Shown here piece after piece: positions 36,982 to 49,214 of a stretch of DNA of 64,000 nucleotides. The position numbers were made by a program, and so were the translations under genes. A model generated the notes under the pieces. That model was given only the letters and a program-made list of their open reading frames with translations, was not told where the DNA came from and did not search any database. How positions within the stretch are numbered: the stretch's first letter is position 1; the number at the start of each line of letters is the position of its first letter. The DNA comes from Allodiplogaster sudhausi (Eukaryota > Nematoda > Chromadorea > Rhabditida > Diplogasteridae). The stretch lies in NCBI GenBank assembly GCA_945643635.1, contig CALZFC010000254.1:379001-443000 (forward strand), given 5' to 3'.

Positions 36982-37468
36982 TGAGAGTGAGAGAGAGGGT
37001 GAGAGAGCGAGAGGGAGTGAGAGAGTAGGGAGTGGATGAGAGAGGGAAGAGAGAGAGAAGGTACGAGTTGAGAGAGAGAGAGAGGAGAGAGAGACTGAGA
37101 GAAGAGCCGAAAGAGACATGAAAAGATGGGACAAACCGACATTTTCAAAGCACAGCAACTGTTTATAAAAAATAAATGCTCTCGTGAGTGGTGCAGAGTA
37201 AGCGAGCAGCAGACTACGTTCTGCATGAGTGGAAGGAGGTGGCCATGGAGCGAGAGGGAGAGAGTGAAGAGAGAGAGAGAGAGGGAGAGAGAGAAAAGAA
37301 AGAGAGAGAAAGCCAGAAAGAGGGCATGATTTAATTGGAATAAATTGCTCGGACATAACATTGCTGCAAATATTCGAATAGTAGCGCCGCGGCAAGTTTC
37401 ATAACTTCGCCAAGATGCCGGAATTGGAGAGAGAAATGGCGAAAAAGATACGGAGAGGATGAAAGAGC

Positions 37469-37499
<31 letters not shown>

Positions 37500-37956
37500 G
37501 AAAGAAGAAGTGGGAAAAGGGGAGACAGAGAGCGAGAGGGCGTGGCGGAAATTGGATACATGATTTTGTTGTACATACGGCAAGAATACAGTGCACAATG
37601 TTTTGTCCAGATGTCAGTCAAATATCACACGTGGTTCTCTTGCAGATAGCGGCAGCTTTGTGCATTATTCTTACCCATCGCTGTCTCTCATCACTGTTTA
37701 TGATTACCAATCTCTCTCTCTCTTTCTCTCTCTCTATCTCTCTCTCTTTCTCTCTTTTCTCTCTCTTTCTCTCCCACTCTCTCTCTCTCTTCCTCTCTCT
37801 CAAGCTCTCTTTCTCACATCCTCGTTCTCCTCCACCCTCCTGCGTGTCACTGAAAATGCCGGCACAGCCCATTCCGGCAATGATCAGAGTAAGGCGGACT
37901 AATGATGATGAATCGTGTTGACCATCTGCTCGAAGGAACAGACGACTACAACATTT

Positions 37957-37994
<38 letters not shown>

Positions 37995-38554
37995 CTCTTT
38001 CTCTTTCTCTCACTCTCTCTCTCTATCATTCTCTATTTTTCTCTATATCTCGCTCTCTCTCTCTCGCTCTCCTATATATCTCTCTCTCATTCTCTCTCTC
38101 TCCTTCTCGCTCTCTCCCTAATTATCTCTGTTCTCTGAAAACCTTTCTCTTTCTATCTCTCTTTATAACCATCACGCGGGGCCATTGCCAATCTATTACG
38201 AACACAACTCTGATTCATACCTACTTGTTTTTCTCACTAACCTCTCAAGGTATGCTCTCTCTTTCTTTATCACTTTCTTAACTCTCTTTCTTTTAACTTT
38301 GTCTCTCTCATCTCTCTCTCTCAACTCTCTCTCTCATCTCTCTCTCTCTCAACCCTGTCTCCCTCATCTCTCTCTCAACTCTCTCTCTCTCTCATCTTTC
38401 TCTCTCAACTCTGTCTTTCTCATCTGTCTGTCTCTGCCTCTCTCATCTCTCTCTCAACAGTGTTTCTCTCATCTCTCTTTCAATTCTGTCTCTCTCTCTC
38501 TCCAGTCTTTCTCATCTCTCTATCTCTCTCAACTTTGTCTCTCTCATCTCTCTC

Positions 38555-38623
<69 letters not shown>

Positions 38624-39727
38624 TCTTCGTTGTTGCTGAAGCTCAAACCAACAACCTTGTCGGCGCCGTCATCTTTTCTAACTTGAGAATGAGATTCTCC
38701 GCCCGGTGAGGCATCCCATAAATCTTCTTGCTCGGGTGCTGCTACATACCACTTCGATCTCTTGTTCCTTCTCCCTTTTTATCTCTCTCTTTCTCTCTGT
38801 TTCTCTTTCTCTCTCCATCTCTCTCTTTCTTTCTCTCTCTCTCTCCCTTTCTCTCTATCTCTAACAAACTCCCCCTATCTCAAATTTTCACTCCCTCTCT
38901 CTCCACCCCATTCTCTTTCATTCACCCGTTATCTCCGGCCCCATTCATCGGACCCATTTCCTATTGCCATTCATTTGCTGATGATGTTAAGCCTTTCTTC
39001 CTCTCTCTCCCACTCTCTCTCTCTCTCGCTCTCTCTGTCTGCCTCTCTGCCTCTCTCTCTCTCCCTGATGGGACACTCTCCTTGAAGACGGAATTCAGAG
39101 GTCGAAGCTGCCCAGCCGGGCGAAGCAGAATCTGCAGCGGAGCACACCACACTCGTACGGCCACTTAGTAAAGATTCATCTCTCTCTCTCTCCCTCGCCC
39201 TTTCTCTCTCTCTCTCTTTCTCTTACTCTCTCTTTCTCTTCTTCTCTCTCTCTCTCTCTCCCTCTCTCTGGCACCCAAGAAAGAGATAAAATCTCCAAAT
39301 ATAGAAAGATGGAGAGAGAGAATGAGAGAAAGAGAGAGAGGGAAAGAGCGACAGAAATGGCGACTGGGACGCCCGAAGTTGGACGATGAAAAGAACAAAG
39401 GAAATTCAGCCAAGAAGTGCCTCGGAATTAGGCGGTTCCGAATAATCACAACAGCTGCTGAAAACTTTAATAGAAATACTAATTGGACCAACAAATCTTC
39501 CTTATTGGAAAGAAGATAGAAAAACAAGGGATGGAGTGAGAAAGAGAGAGTGAGACAAAGAGGGCTATGGCGAGATAATGGAAAAAAGAGAGACTTCGAG
39601 AGGGCATTATGTTTAAAAGATAAATAGACATTGCGGTGACAAGTATGTAGCATTACCGAAGTAAGAATGAGTCGACCCGGGTTACCGTTTGCTGGATAGG
39701 CCATTGAGACAGGCTGCGAGAGAAGGG

Positions 39728-39765
<38 letters not shown>

Positions 39766-40205
39766 GAGAGGAAAGAGAGAGAGAGGAAAGATAGAGAGGA
39801 AAGAGACAGAGGGCGAAAGCTAGCCAAAGAGTGAGAGAGTGGGAGGGTGAGTGTGAAAGAGAGCGACGAGAAGAGAGTGAATGGAACGGGGAGAAGAAGA
39901 GTGAGTGACAAAAATGGGCAACTCACAAAAAGTCAGCTGCTCGTCAATGCATAAACATTCCGTGAAAAGCGCCGTGAGACTCTCTTACATATGTCTCGTT
40001 TTCTGAATCTATCTGTTCTCTCTCTCACTCTCTCTCTCATCCCCTCTTTTGTCTCACTCTCCTTCTCGCTGTCTCCCTCTCACTCTCTTTAGTCTCTCCC
40101 TCTCTCTGTTTCTCTATCCCCTTCTCTTTCTCACATCCTCACGCGCGAGTAGAAAAAGGCCGTGAGAATTCCCAAGACAGAATGCCGAAACAGAACGGAA
40201 GTTCG
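33474..40205 (+). CDS. Candidate exons of an unidentified plus-strand gene
   Basis: Well-bounded open segments with acceptor and donor are 33474-33559 (CDFPRYQLPFLFTLGNHFGG), 34319-34367 (HSHPLLFIVAEKDR), 35544-35646 (VNNTRGMTVRAILDENGKP), 35883-35909 (DPLAQLTNR), 36836-36908 (DRFVLKIRHSLYDEQLKDD), and from 37199 (KRAADYVLHEWKEVAME). Others are about 37634 (SGSFVHYSYPSLSLI), 38641-38705 (NNLVGAVIFSNLRMRF), 39088-39167 (GIQRSKLPSRAKQNLQ) and about 40154-40205 (AVRIPKTECRNRTEV). The junctions 34367/35544 and 35646/35883 join in frame, as do 36908/37199; others do not, so exons are missing. I do not recognise the protein. The introns are almost entirely CT and GA microsatellite. It may continue into the transmembrane exons at 41.6 kb, or be more than one gene. 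Confidence 0.4.
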
Positions 40206-40409
40206 GTAAGAAGCGAGATGCTCATGTATTCATTAAAGGAGCCGCCCAATGTTGAGATAGCCACATTGTTAACCGCTCAAGAGTTTAGCATACGGTATCT
40301 ATTGATTGTTTTATATATCGATAATGCGAAACACACTATCACTACTGTATTCAAATGTAGTTGTAATAACTAAAAGTTCGACGAAAATATTATCTTTCGC
40401 TGGTCAATC

Positions 40410-40530
40410 GTACACTCTGACTTGAACACGGCTCTCACGGCATCTTTCGAGGTTAAGCACCATGAGATATTGAGGCGAGCCTAGTGGCAATCTCTCGAAT
40501 TACGCCCCGTGTTTAACAACGTTCGAGTGG
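40410..40530 (+). other. Possible structured RNA-like element
   Basis: The ends CACTCTGACTTGAACACGG (about 40414) and CCCCGTGTTTAACAACG...GAGTGG (about 40505-40530) can pair (TTGAACACGG with CCGTGTTTAA, CACTC with GAGTG), and the interior has GAGGTTAAGCACC, reminiscent of the 5S rRNA internal promoter. The overall match to 5S rRNA is poor. It could be a decayed Pol III gene or chance. Confidence 0.2.
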
Positions 40531-40628
40531 TCAGAGAAGGGAGAGAAAGATGAGAAGACCAGATCAAGAGATGGCTAAGGAGACTGCTCGCATTCTTACT
40601 CCTTTCTCATTTACTCTCTTTCTCTCAC

Positions 40629-40664
<36 letters not shown>

Positions 40665-41652
40665 TTCTTCTACTCTTCTCGAAAATCTCATTTGCAGCAC
40701 TTCCCAACTAATCATACTACCTGTTCATATTTCCCTATTTTGTATTTCAAAATAACGCCGAATTTAGAAAATGTCTTGCCATTCTCAGAAATAAATGACT
40801 CAAAGCAAAATGTACTCTCTCTTCGTCTCACTCAATCTCTTTCTCTTTCCCGCTCTCTCTTTGCCCCTAACTCTCCTTCGTACTCTCTTTCTCTTTCTCT
40901 TTCTCTTTCCATTTCTCTTTTTATTTCTCTTCTTCTTTCCCTTTTTCTTATTTTTCTCTTACTCCTTCGCACACTCTTTCTCTTTCTCTTCCACTTTCTC
41001 GGTCGCTCTATCTCTCCTTCTTTCTCTCTAGCTATCTAACAAAGACTGGCATTACTCTGACTATTGACAATGAGCATGCAAGGGCAAAACAAACAGTTGC
41101 AAGCTTGAGACTGTCTTGATATTTTGCCACGTTTCCTCGCGCCCGAGTATTTACCTCCATTTGAACTCCATTACTGAAGGAGCAAGTGAGAGAGAGAGAG
41201 TGGGAAAGCTTTAGAGAAACGGAGAGAGAGACTATCAGTGAAAACGATCGAAAGAAGAGAGAGAGAGAGAGACAGAGAATGACTCATTACAAGGGAGAGA
41301 AAAAGAGGACTCCTCATTCTCCTCATTGAGAAAATTTATGAATTCTGAGTTTTCATGAGCTCACTTAAAGTTCATTCGTAAAAGTGCGATTATTCAGTAG
41401 TTAATGATACCATTTATCATGAGGCAGCTGAAAATGGTTCCTCGTGGTCATTTGTACCAACGAGATCGACGGCGCCTGGTTGGCATACTAAGTGGTTAGG
41501 GAATTTAATCAAAGTTTACTATTACTTATAAAGAGCTGATGAACACATTGCATTCAGTAGTTTTGTTGTTAGGTAAAGCATGATAAACTAAATTATAAAA
41601 TTGAAAAATTAATAGATTTCTCACATAAACAAGCAAAATTACTAAACTGCAG

Positions 41653-44641
41653 GAGTTGCGAATTCGTCAAGGATGCCTTTTGGAGTGGCTGCCCTGCTGG
41701 CTACTGCGTACATTCTTCAGGGGTTGGAGAGAAACTTCTGTTGTCGTCCGAAAGAAAAGAAATAAAAAAAACAATCATACACCCACCAACCGTTATTTAT
41801 AATACTTTAAAAATCATGGAGAGAAATTAAAATGATACTCAATAAGCACGCTTGTTTAGTTGTCCCGTATAGTAAAATGCTATATTACGTAGTTTAAAAT
41901 GTATTTAATAAATAATAATAATAAAACATATTTCGTATCAGAGCCGCAGTCGTCTTCAGTGCTTCAATGCTCGTGTTTTGCGGCAAAAAGAAGACTGAAC
42001 AACATAAGGTCGCCATTTCTAGCTTCTCCTTACTTTTATCAGGTGATAAAACAGTTTCAGCTGATAAGGATTTCTAAAGGAAATTCTGAGCCAAAAATCA
42101 AGATAAAAACAAAAATATTACTTTTTTTTTAGCGACTACACTTAATTCAGGGTGCCAGTGAACGCAAGAACAGCAGCTCCAACTCCAAGAACTCCAAGAC
42201 CAGCAACTCCAACTCCAAGAACTCCATGAACAGCAACCCTGACGCGGCAGAAAAGGTGCAGAGAATATCGCAATGGTTCCTCATTCGAATACGATTTCAA
42301 GAATAAAGAAGATAAACATTTTGTTTTTGTAGGCAGCAGTGGGAGGCTCAACTGTCACTGGCTCGGACAAGAAGCCGGAAGTGGCCGACAGAAAGGGAGA
42401 AAAGAAGCCGCCTGGGTGAGCGATCAACTAGCCTGTCTTTATGTATTACTGTGTTTGGATGCAAAAATAAATTTTCTCAGTCATTTATTTAAAGAGGGAA
42501 CAAAATTGTTTTTCTAAGTAAGTCAAATGTTTTCCTCTAAAAGTTTTTTTCAGATCAGTCGAGGTGAAGGGGAAGAGTCGCGGAGACAGCGCCTTGCTGT
42601 CGCTTAGCACGCCTTTCACGACACCTACGTCATCACCAAAATTATGAATTTAAATAATTAATTATAAAATTATTGCAAATTATTTAGCCAATTTTTGCTC
42701 AAGGCTTAAGTTCATAATTGTTTTTTCTAATTAATTTCTAAAGTTAGAATAATCAATATATGTATTTATCGACAACTTTTTCAGGAAGTCGAAAAGTCGC
42801 ACTTCCGCGGCCATCCCGACAGAGGAAGAAACGCATTACCATCTGGACGAAGGCGAAGAGATGAAGATGAAGAGTCTGCTCGGCCAGCTCAAGCAGGAGG
42901 GCAATAAGGTTAATAAGGGTGCCCTAGCCTTAGTTTCGATAATGGTGCCTAACAAAAAGCCTTACCTACCATTAGCCTCGGTAAGTTTGCCGTCGGGATA
43001 CTGGTTTAGCCTCAATGATGTTTCCTTAGCCTTAGCCTCAATAAAGTTGCCTTAGCCTGAACCAGAGCAGGTAAATGGCCCAAAAATTTTGGGCCGGCCC
43101 GGCCCGTCGGGCCCAAGGTCTGGGCTGGCCCGGCCCGAAGCATTTCCGGGCCCTAGAATTTTGGGCCCGGCCCGGCCCGGCCCGGCTCGTAGGCCCGTTT
43201 GAGCCCGATTTTCAAAAAATTCGGGTAAAAATTTCCGATGAACTACTATGTACCTTAAAACTCAGAATTTATATTGTTCAACATGTTTACATGTTTTCTA
43301 CATGCTACTAAGTTACACACGCACAAAAATGTCGTGGCTAAATTTTGTTTAATGTTTGTGTTAGATACTCTATTTTTCACGAGCTTTCTAATGAGCCGCC
43401 GTAGTAAACCGTCGCTTTTTGGGGGAGAACTGGAGGGACCTCCCCGACCCGGCAACTTGCTCCGGTACCTTTCTTCATCCACCCATCACCATCTGCCGAG
43501 AGGACGGGAGCATCTCTGATGTTGCATTATGATGTTTGTGTAAACAAATAGTTCGGGCCTCCAACTGCCGAGTGGACGGTGGATTTTCTGATGTTGTCTG
43601 CTGACTGACATTGTTTAAACTCTTATCACTCCTTTTAGCTAGTTTGAAAAGGAAAGAAAATCAGACAGAAACAATGAAGAGAAAGAGAGAAGAGAGAGAG
43701 AGATGGAAAGAAGAGAGAGAGAGAGAAGAGAGCGAGACAGAGACAGCGAGAGAGTGAAAAATAGTTTATCAGAGCGAAAATTCATTACCGCTTCTCAAGA
43801 ATATGTTTTCGCAGATTAGAAAATGAAGCACAACCCGAGAGAGAACCGAGAAGTCACTGCCTTTCAAAATAACCAAGGGTATCATGGAGAATATACATAT
43901 GTATTCTTGTACATATTTACATATACATATATTCTTGTACATATATATATACATATATACATATGTATTCAGCCCTTGTAGTGCTGCAGGAGGAGTGTCC
44001 TGCATATTCTTCACAGGAAGAATTTCATGATACGAAGATTCATTTTAAAGTACAGTAGTAAATATTTTAGAAAAGAAAAATTAATATGTGAGGGAAGTTT
44101 TGCATTTCATATGCCACCAGTCGTCCTGACTGAACGACATCGTGTGCTTATCGGGCCCAAACGGGCCTGCGGGCCGGCCCACCTTTTTTGGGCCCGGCCC
44201 GGCCCGGGGCCCTGGGAAATTGGGCCGGCCCGACCCGCGGGCCGGCCCGGGCCGGGCCGTTACCGGCTCTGGCCTGAACTTCAATAAGATAGCCCAATTT
44301 GTATTCAGCATAAGTTCCATTCTAAAAGACTAATAAATAGTTTATTTATTTTAATTTACATCTTAATTTGCCATTAATGAGCTAGAACTTGCAGACAAAG
44401 TCGAAGACTGCCGGGCAGTCAACGGCAAAGGTTTTAGTAGTTTTTAACTTTGAAATTGCTTTTTGAATCACTCAATTGATCTGCTATGAAGAAATAGTTA
44501 GCTATATGGATTCAAAAAGTTTGCAATTCAGTCAATGTGTGCAAAATTTTTAATCAGAGTTATTGTTGTGATTTCCGAAATATTCTCTCTATTCCAATAT
44601 TTTAGTATTCGTAGTGGTGCCGGAAGAGAGAGCAGCCGTGA
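41653..44641 (+). CDS. Transmembrane segment and Ser/Lys-rich cytoplasmic tail, 3' exons of a membrane protein
   Basis: Exons 41653-41705 and about 41941-42009 join to give SSRMPFGVAALLATAAAVVF followed by SASMLVFCGKKK, a convincing membrane helix with positive residues after it. They continue in frame into 42151-42255 (GASERKNSSSNSKNSK, a Ser/Asn-rich repeat), 42333-42415, 42554-42628, 42785-42908 (EEMKMKSLLGQLKQEGNK) and 44395-44430 (TKSKTAGQSTAK). A short last exon at 44615-44641 ends in TGA. If 42628 is not used as a donor, the frame ends at TGA 42645-42647 instead. The first exon also reads well in another frame (CEFVKDAFWSGCPAGYC), so a secreted alternative cannot be excluded. The tail is basic and low in complexity, with no domain recognised. 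The intron 42909-44394 contains a hAT-like insertion. The 5' part is probably the exons at 33-40 kb, which is not proven. Confidence 0.55.
42909..43062. repeat. Degenerate intronic repeat after a donor
   Basis: Immediately after the donor at 42909, a unit of about 40 bp containing CCTTAGCCTCAATAA/GGTGCC is repeated about four times with drift. The last copy provides the hAT target site GCCTGAAC. Confidence 0.6.
43063..44271. mobile_element. hAT-like non-autonomous element with perfect 8-bp target duplication
   Basis: The left end CAGAGCAGGTAAATGGCCC and the right end (reverse complement CAGAGCCGGTAACGGCCC) are inverted repeats continuing into GGCCCGGCCCGG blocks. The identical 8-mer GCCTGAAC flanks the element at 43055-43062 and 44272-44279. 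The interior (about 1.2 kb) holds a GA tract, a TACATA repeat and no transposase frame. The end type and 8-bp duplication indicate the hAT superfamily. It lies inside an intron of the membrane-protein gene. Confidence 0.92.
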
Positions 44642-45242
44642 GAAGAGAATGCTGCAACTCTGGATTGTTTGCCTCCAAACACCCTGTCGCTTCACTTCCG
44701 TCTTCTCCATTTCTAACCCTGTCTCCTCTGATAAACGGACCCCAATTTTCTAGGAATATTGTATTCCTTTAAAAATAAATTCCTTTTATTATTGAAGAGC
44801 AAGATAAGATGTTGCAGACTAATTTGAAGGTTTTCGGGAAGTAACAATGAGACCATTTCAAATTAATTGTTTTCCCTAACGAATACATAATCATCTTTAT
44901 AGTTGTGATCATTTTGCTGCATCGCTTTGCAAAGATTAAAACAAAGAAAATGGTGCGATTTAGCTGTTAAACCGCCAATATTCCAAAACAATTGGCCAAA
45001 AAGAGAATGGAACACTTCGAGGTTAAAGAGAGTATGAAAAACTTCTAGGTTTAAGGCATCATAGAAAAAAGTGAGATTTCAAATAACCGCGGCCCTTCGC
45101 ACTCTCATTAGCGCGTGCAATTTTTACGCAGTGAGGATTGTGCGACCTGGTACATAGCAATAATGTGTTTGTAGAATGAGATTCACAGGGCAGATGCAGC
45201 AACTCGAACATGCATTCTAGATTTCTCCGTGATCGCCCTCCT

Positions 45243-48200
45243 TTAAGAGTTCATTGGCCGTGCTTTGTTGTCTCTGAGAATCGTATAAAATAGGAGCCCG
45301 AGCTCGAGGACCAGAACGGAGGAAGCGCCGACGCAGAGTCCCAGGAGACCGCCGAGGGAACTCAGGAGAGACATGAACTGGAAACGATTAGGACAAATTA
45401 ACTTAAACAAGGAGGATTGCAAGAATTTTTTAAAATCAGATTCGAATTACCCCGGCTTCCATGCGAGCAGGCACTCTCCATTCCTCATGCTATTTCGCAG
45501 GTTATGAAAGAGAGTTATCCTTTTTGTTGTGATTGGCTATCAATTTGAGAAAATATTAATGTTTTGAGGAGTACTAAACAAAACGAATATAAGACCGAGC
45601 TTTGCGTGCAATTCCGATAGCCTGCTCCATTTGTCGCCGAATCCCTCATGTTCAAGCCTTCCCGCTGCTTCTACAAGAATAAAAAAATATAATAAGACTT
45701 CGTAAAATCTAATTCTAATATAATTAAAAACAGTTCACAGCATGTATCTATTTTCTCCTTTAAAACATGAAATAGAGAGACTGCGGAGTCCTCCCCTACC
45801 CTTCGTAGGCTGAATTTGGTCTGGAAGGAGACGGCCTCGAAGGTGCTCGCGTGGCAGGGCGGAGGGCAGTGGCACTCGCGCCAATTCGCAGGGTCACCGC
45901 GATCCTCTTGCAGACGAGAGATGCAGGGGACTGCAGTCAAGGGAGCGGTTGTAAAAGCGAGATTGTTATTATTATCTTCATTTTTAGTGTTTTGTTATTG
46001 TTATTATCGAGGCTATTATTATTAGGCATTCAGTCGAATAAAAGAAATTAACTAAAAATGTCACCGAAAAAGTAATCTTCATTTTGGGCCACTATGCATG
46101 TTTTAGAAAGAAGCTACAAAATGAGGACAGTTTACAACTGACGTTGACTGAAGTTGCACGCCGCAACCCCGACCCGCCTGACATAGGATGCGTCCATGCA
46201 ACCGCACGCAGCGAGAACTCCATCCTGGTAGCACGAACGGAAGCAGCCTGATCAGAGATGGCAAAGGCGAGGGTTTATTTCTTTCAATTGCAATTGCGAT
46301 CTGTCAGGCAAGCCTGTGCCTCATTTTTATATACATATCTGTTACTTGATCTAGACCTCGAACATCTGGTCAATACAAACATTTCCTAAGAGGTGCGAAA
46401 TACACAATGCATAATCTGCCCTGAGAACATCTATAAAAGTCTGAAATGATGATAACTTCACGAACGTCCGTTGAGTAGTCTCCCTCAAAGTAGAACGATG
46501 TCACTTCCTCTTCATCACGTACACACTTCTTGCGTGTACTGTCCTCCTTCGTGAAGGATAGCTAAAGCAATTATTTTTAACGGTGGACGAAAATAATCAA
46601 TTAGCAATTTTTTAGATATTAAAAAAATGAAAATAACTTTGAAAAAATATTTTATACATAACTTGCGGATCCGGATGAGACTTTGCATGCCAGGACGCAG
46701 CAAAACGCGGTTACTTTCAGCGAAGACGCCAACGGCAGCTAAGAAGAATTTGTCTCTTCCTTTCATCGATTTCAATTTCTTCCCTCTTTTCATTGCTCCT
46801 CAGATTGATTTTGCGACCATGCAGAGCTCTCCCAGAGTTGCGAAACGATCACACGAAGTCCTGAGAATTTTCGTTAATTTAGGTCTTTCTAAGAATGCTA
46901 ATTGAGTGAATCAATTATTATTATTATCATCTTAATTAGCACAAAATAGCTAGTAATCTTCAACGACTGCCTCCAGGTTCTCCTGGAATCCGCTGTGTGT
47001 AAGCGCTGCTCTGATTGCGATTGTTAAAGACAAAGCAGTTGCCCAGTGAAGGATCGTGGCGCACACAGAAGTCAGCACTGTGGTGGCAGAGTAAACAATG
47101 AGTAAACAAAAAGTTAACCGTAAACTGTTATATGGTTGCGAGGAAACAGTATCCGTAATCAAAACGTCATTGTAAAAGTATTCAAGACAAATCAGTTGTG
47201 CATTAACCTTAGTTCCAGTGGGAAGTTAGCAAAAGCGGCGTCCTTAATGATGTCGTCAATCGTCCAACTTAGAGTGGCTCTTTCGTTGTCGGGGATGAAG
47301 CTGAGAAGAGCTGGCAAAGTTGATGTAAAAACGACCGGTGATTTGCGTCCCTCGCTGACCACCTGAAAATATATGCTCATAAAATACACAATAAATAAAT
47401 ATACATCCATTTTTTATACCGTTTAAATTTGAAATGTCACATAATTTTTCAGTTGTCGCCCTCCGTTCGGATAATGAGCTGATAGGAAAATGTTTCACTC
47501 CTAATTCCCACCTTCAAAAGACGTTCCATTGAGTCGTTGCCGTGCAGATTCTCCAGCGATGCCATCGACGCTGTGGCTTCAATTGATTCATGTCAAGACA
47601 ATTCTCCCAAATTATTCATTCATTCTTATTTCTGATGTAGTCTGCAATTCCAACGTTAAGTCAAATCTCTAAGTCAAACCCATGCCACACGAGGAGCCCG
47701 TGTGGCCGGGCGAACAAGTGCACGTCTTATTTGCATCACGAGCAGAGCATACGGCGGTCGAGTCAACCACCATGCATCTTTAACAGATTTTAAAAGGCTA
47801 AATAATCTGAATTATAAGCTTATAATAGAAAATGTTGTTCTTCTTCCTTGATATTATATTACCTATTCAGCACGGTGGTGCCGTCGGCCGTTTTGTACTG
47901 GCCACAGAAGCCGGAAGAAGAAGAGCTTGTAGCGGAGGTGGCTACTGTTCTTGAGGTTTCGATGTTCGTCGTGGATTCTTCCGAACTGGTTCCTGGATTG
48001 ACTGGGCTCGTCAATGTCGAAGACGGCGCGGAAGAGGAGTCGGTCGAGAATATCACTGTTGAAGTGAGGATGTATGAAGTGGTCGAGACTGTCTTGATCG
48101 AAGTCGAAGTGATGATGGATGAAGTAGTACTAGGAGTAGGAGATGATGTAGTTTTTGATTTTGTTGTGCTAGTAGTCATGGTCGAGGTCGTTGCTGCAAT

Positions 48201-49214
48201 AAAGTAATCTAAAAAAATAACTTTTTTATTTTATGATTTAGTAGTAAACATTCACTGTGGTCGAATTTGCTTGCATGCATACATGTATGTATATGTACAT
48301 AAGCTCATATGTAACAATACTTACCAATGGAGCAGGCGTCAATTACCTTGCGATCCATCTCGATCTTCACCGTTTCTTGAATCAATAGAATGCTCAATAA
48401 TACAATTCACGAGTAATGCACATACAGTACCGCCCAACATTTCTGGTACATATATTAATTATATTAATTATATTAATATAAATAATTTCAATTGATTTTT
48501 CTGCGCTCATGGCGCATTTCAACGTAGTTTTCTGTACAAACTAGACTAATTAGATGCAGATAAATACGTTGGAAACATTAGTTTCTCAAAGAAAGTAGAC
48601 ACTGACGAGAAAATTCATGTTTTAGCCCGAAATTATTTGAAATATGCAGCGCAATTGCGCTGCACTGCACATTTTTTTTATAGAGAGAGTTTTCGAAGAA
48701 ACTATCAATTATGAAATGTGTTCATGAAATATTCTTTGTTAGGTGGCATTGAAATTAGTGAGAATCCGATGATTCATCATTGTCCGACTATGCAATAACA
48801 GTGAAAACATCATCTCTTGAAAATTGTTTCGAGGCTGGAGACTTTTATAAAAATGTGATGAGCTTTATTAATTGATAGTTTCCTGAAAAACGTTCCCAAT
48901 GCTCAACAAAATAATGTTTATATAATAATAAGCAAATAAACCGATTAAAGTTGTTAGTTGCAAGAAAAAAATATAAGGACAGAAAAATATTTCTGCAAGA
49001 AAAAAGTAATAGAAAGAAGGAAAATTAGTGCAAGAAGTAAATAAGAGACAGGAAAATTATTTGTAGCCTAAGAGGTTAAATTTTTAACGTATTCTTTAAA
49101 TATATTTTTTTAATTAGTCAGCAAATCTGGCTTACCAAGGACAATGGTTTTTATGTCCGTGGAGAAGAACGCGAATATCGCCAGAATCAATGAGACCTTC
49201 ACTGTTATCATCAT
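45243..49214 (-). CDS. Degenerin/ENaC family channel subunit with mucin-like and EGF modules
   Basis: A subunit of an amiloride-sensitive-type sodium channel of the plasma membrane. Exons in coding order: 49136-49214, 48325-48375, 47863-48193, 47680-47777, 47512-47576, 47208-47362, 46968-47077, about 46820-46860, 46663-46738, 46462-46561, 46143-46247, 45800-45930, 45596-45670, 45243-45377. Parts: an N-terminal hydrophobic stretch (VSLILAIFAFFSTD), a Ser/Thr-rich mucin-like region of about 90 residues, an EGF module (CSARDANKTCTCSPGHTGSS), then the ENaC ectodomain with DPSLGNCFVFN, VLLRPGMQSLIRIR, CFRSCYQDGVLAACGCMD and CHCPPPC. The second membrane helix has LSSLGGLLGLCVGASSVLVL followed by ELG. 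Junctions 46860-46738 and 46663-46561 are not settled; a break there would make it a pseudogene. The EGF-plus-channel order recalls the nematode EGAS group. A microexon at about 45460 may precede the last exon. Confidence 0.88.

Noticed and set aside
42151..42255. Antisense frame rich in Val/Gly/Ala (minus strand 42142-42351)
   Set aside because: The sense frame is bounded by a clean acceptor and donor and continues in phase with neighbouring exons; the antisense frame is its shadow.
47848..48207. Val-rich plus-strand frame
   Set aside because: It is the complement of the Ser/Thr-rich mucin-like exon of the channel gene, which has matching splice sites.
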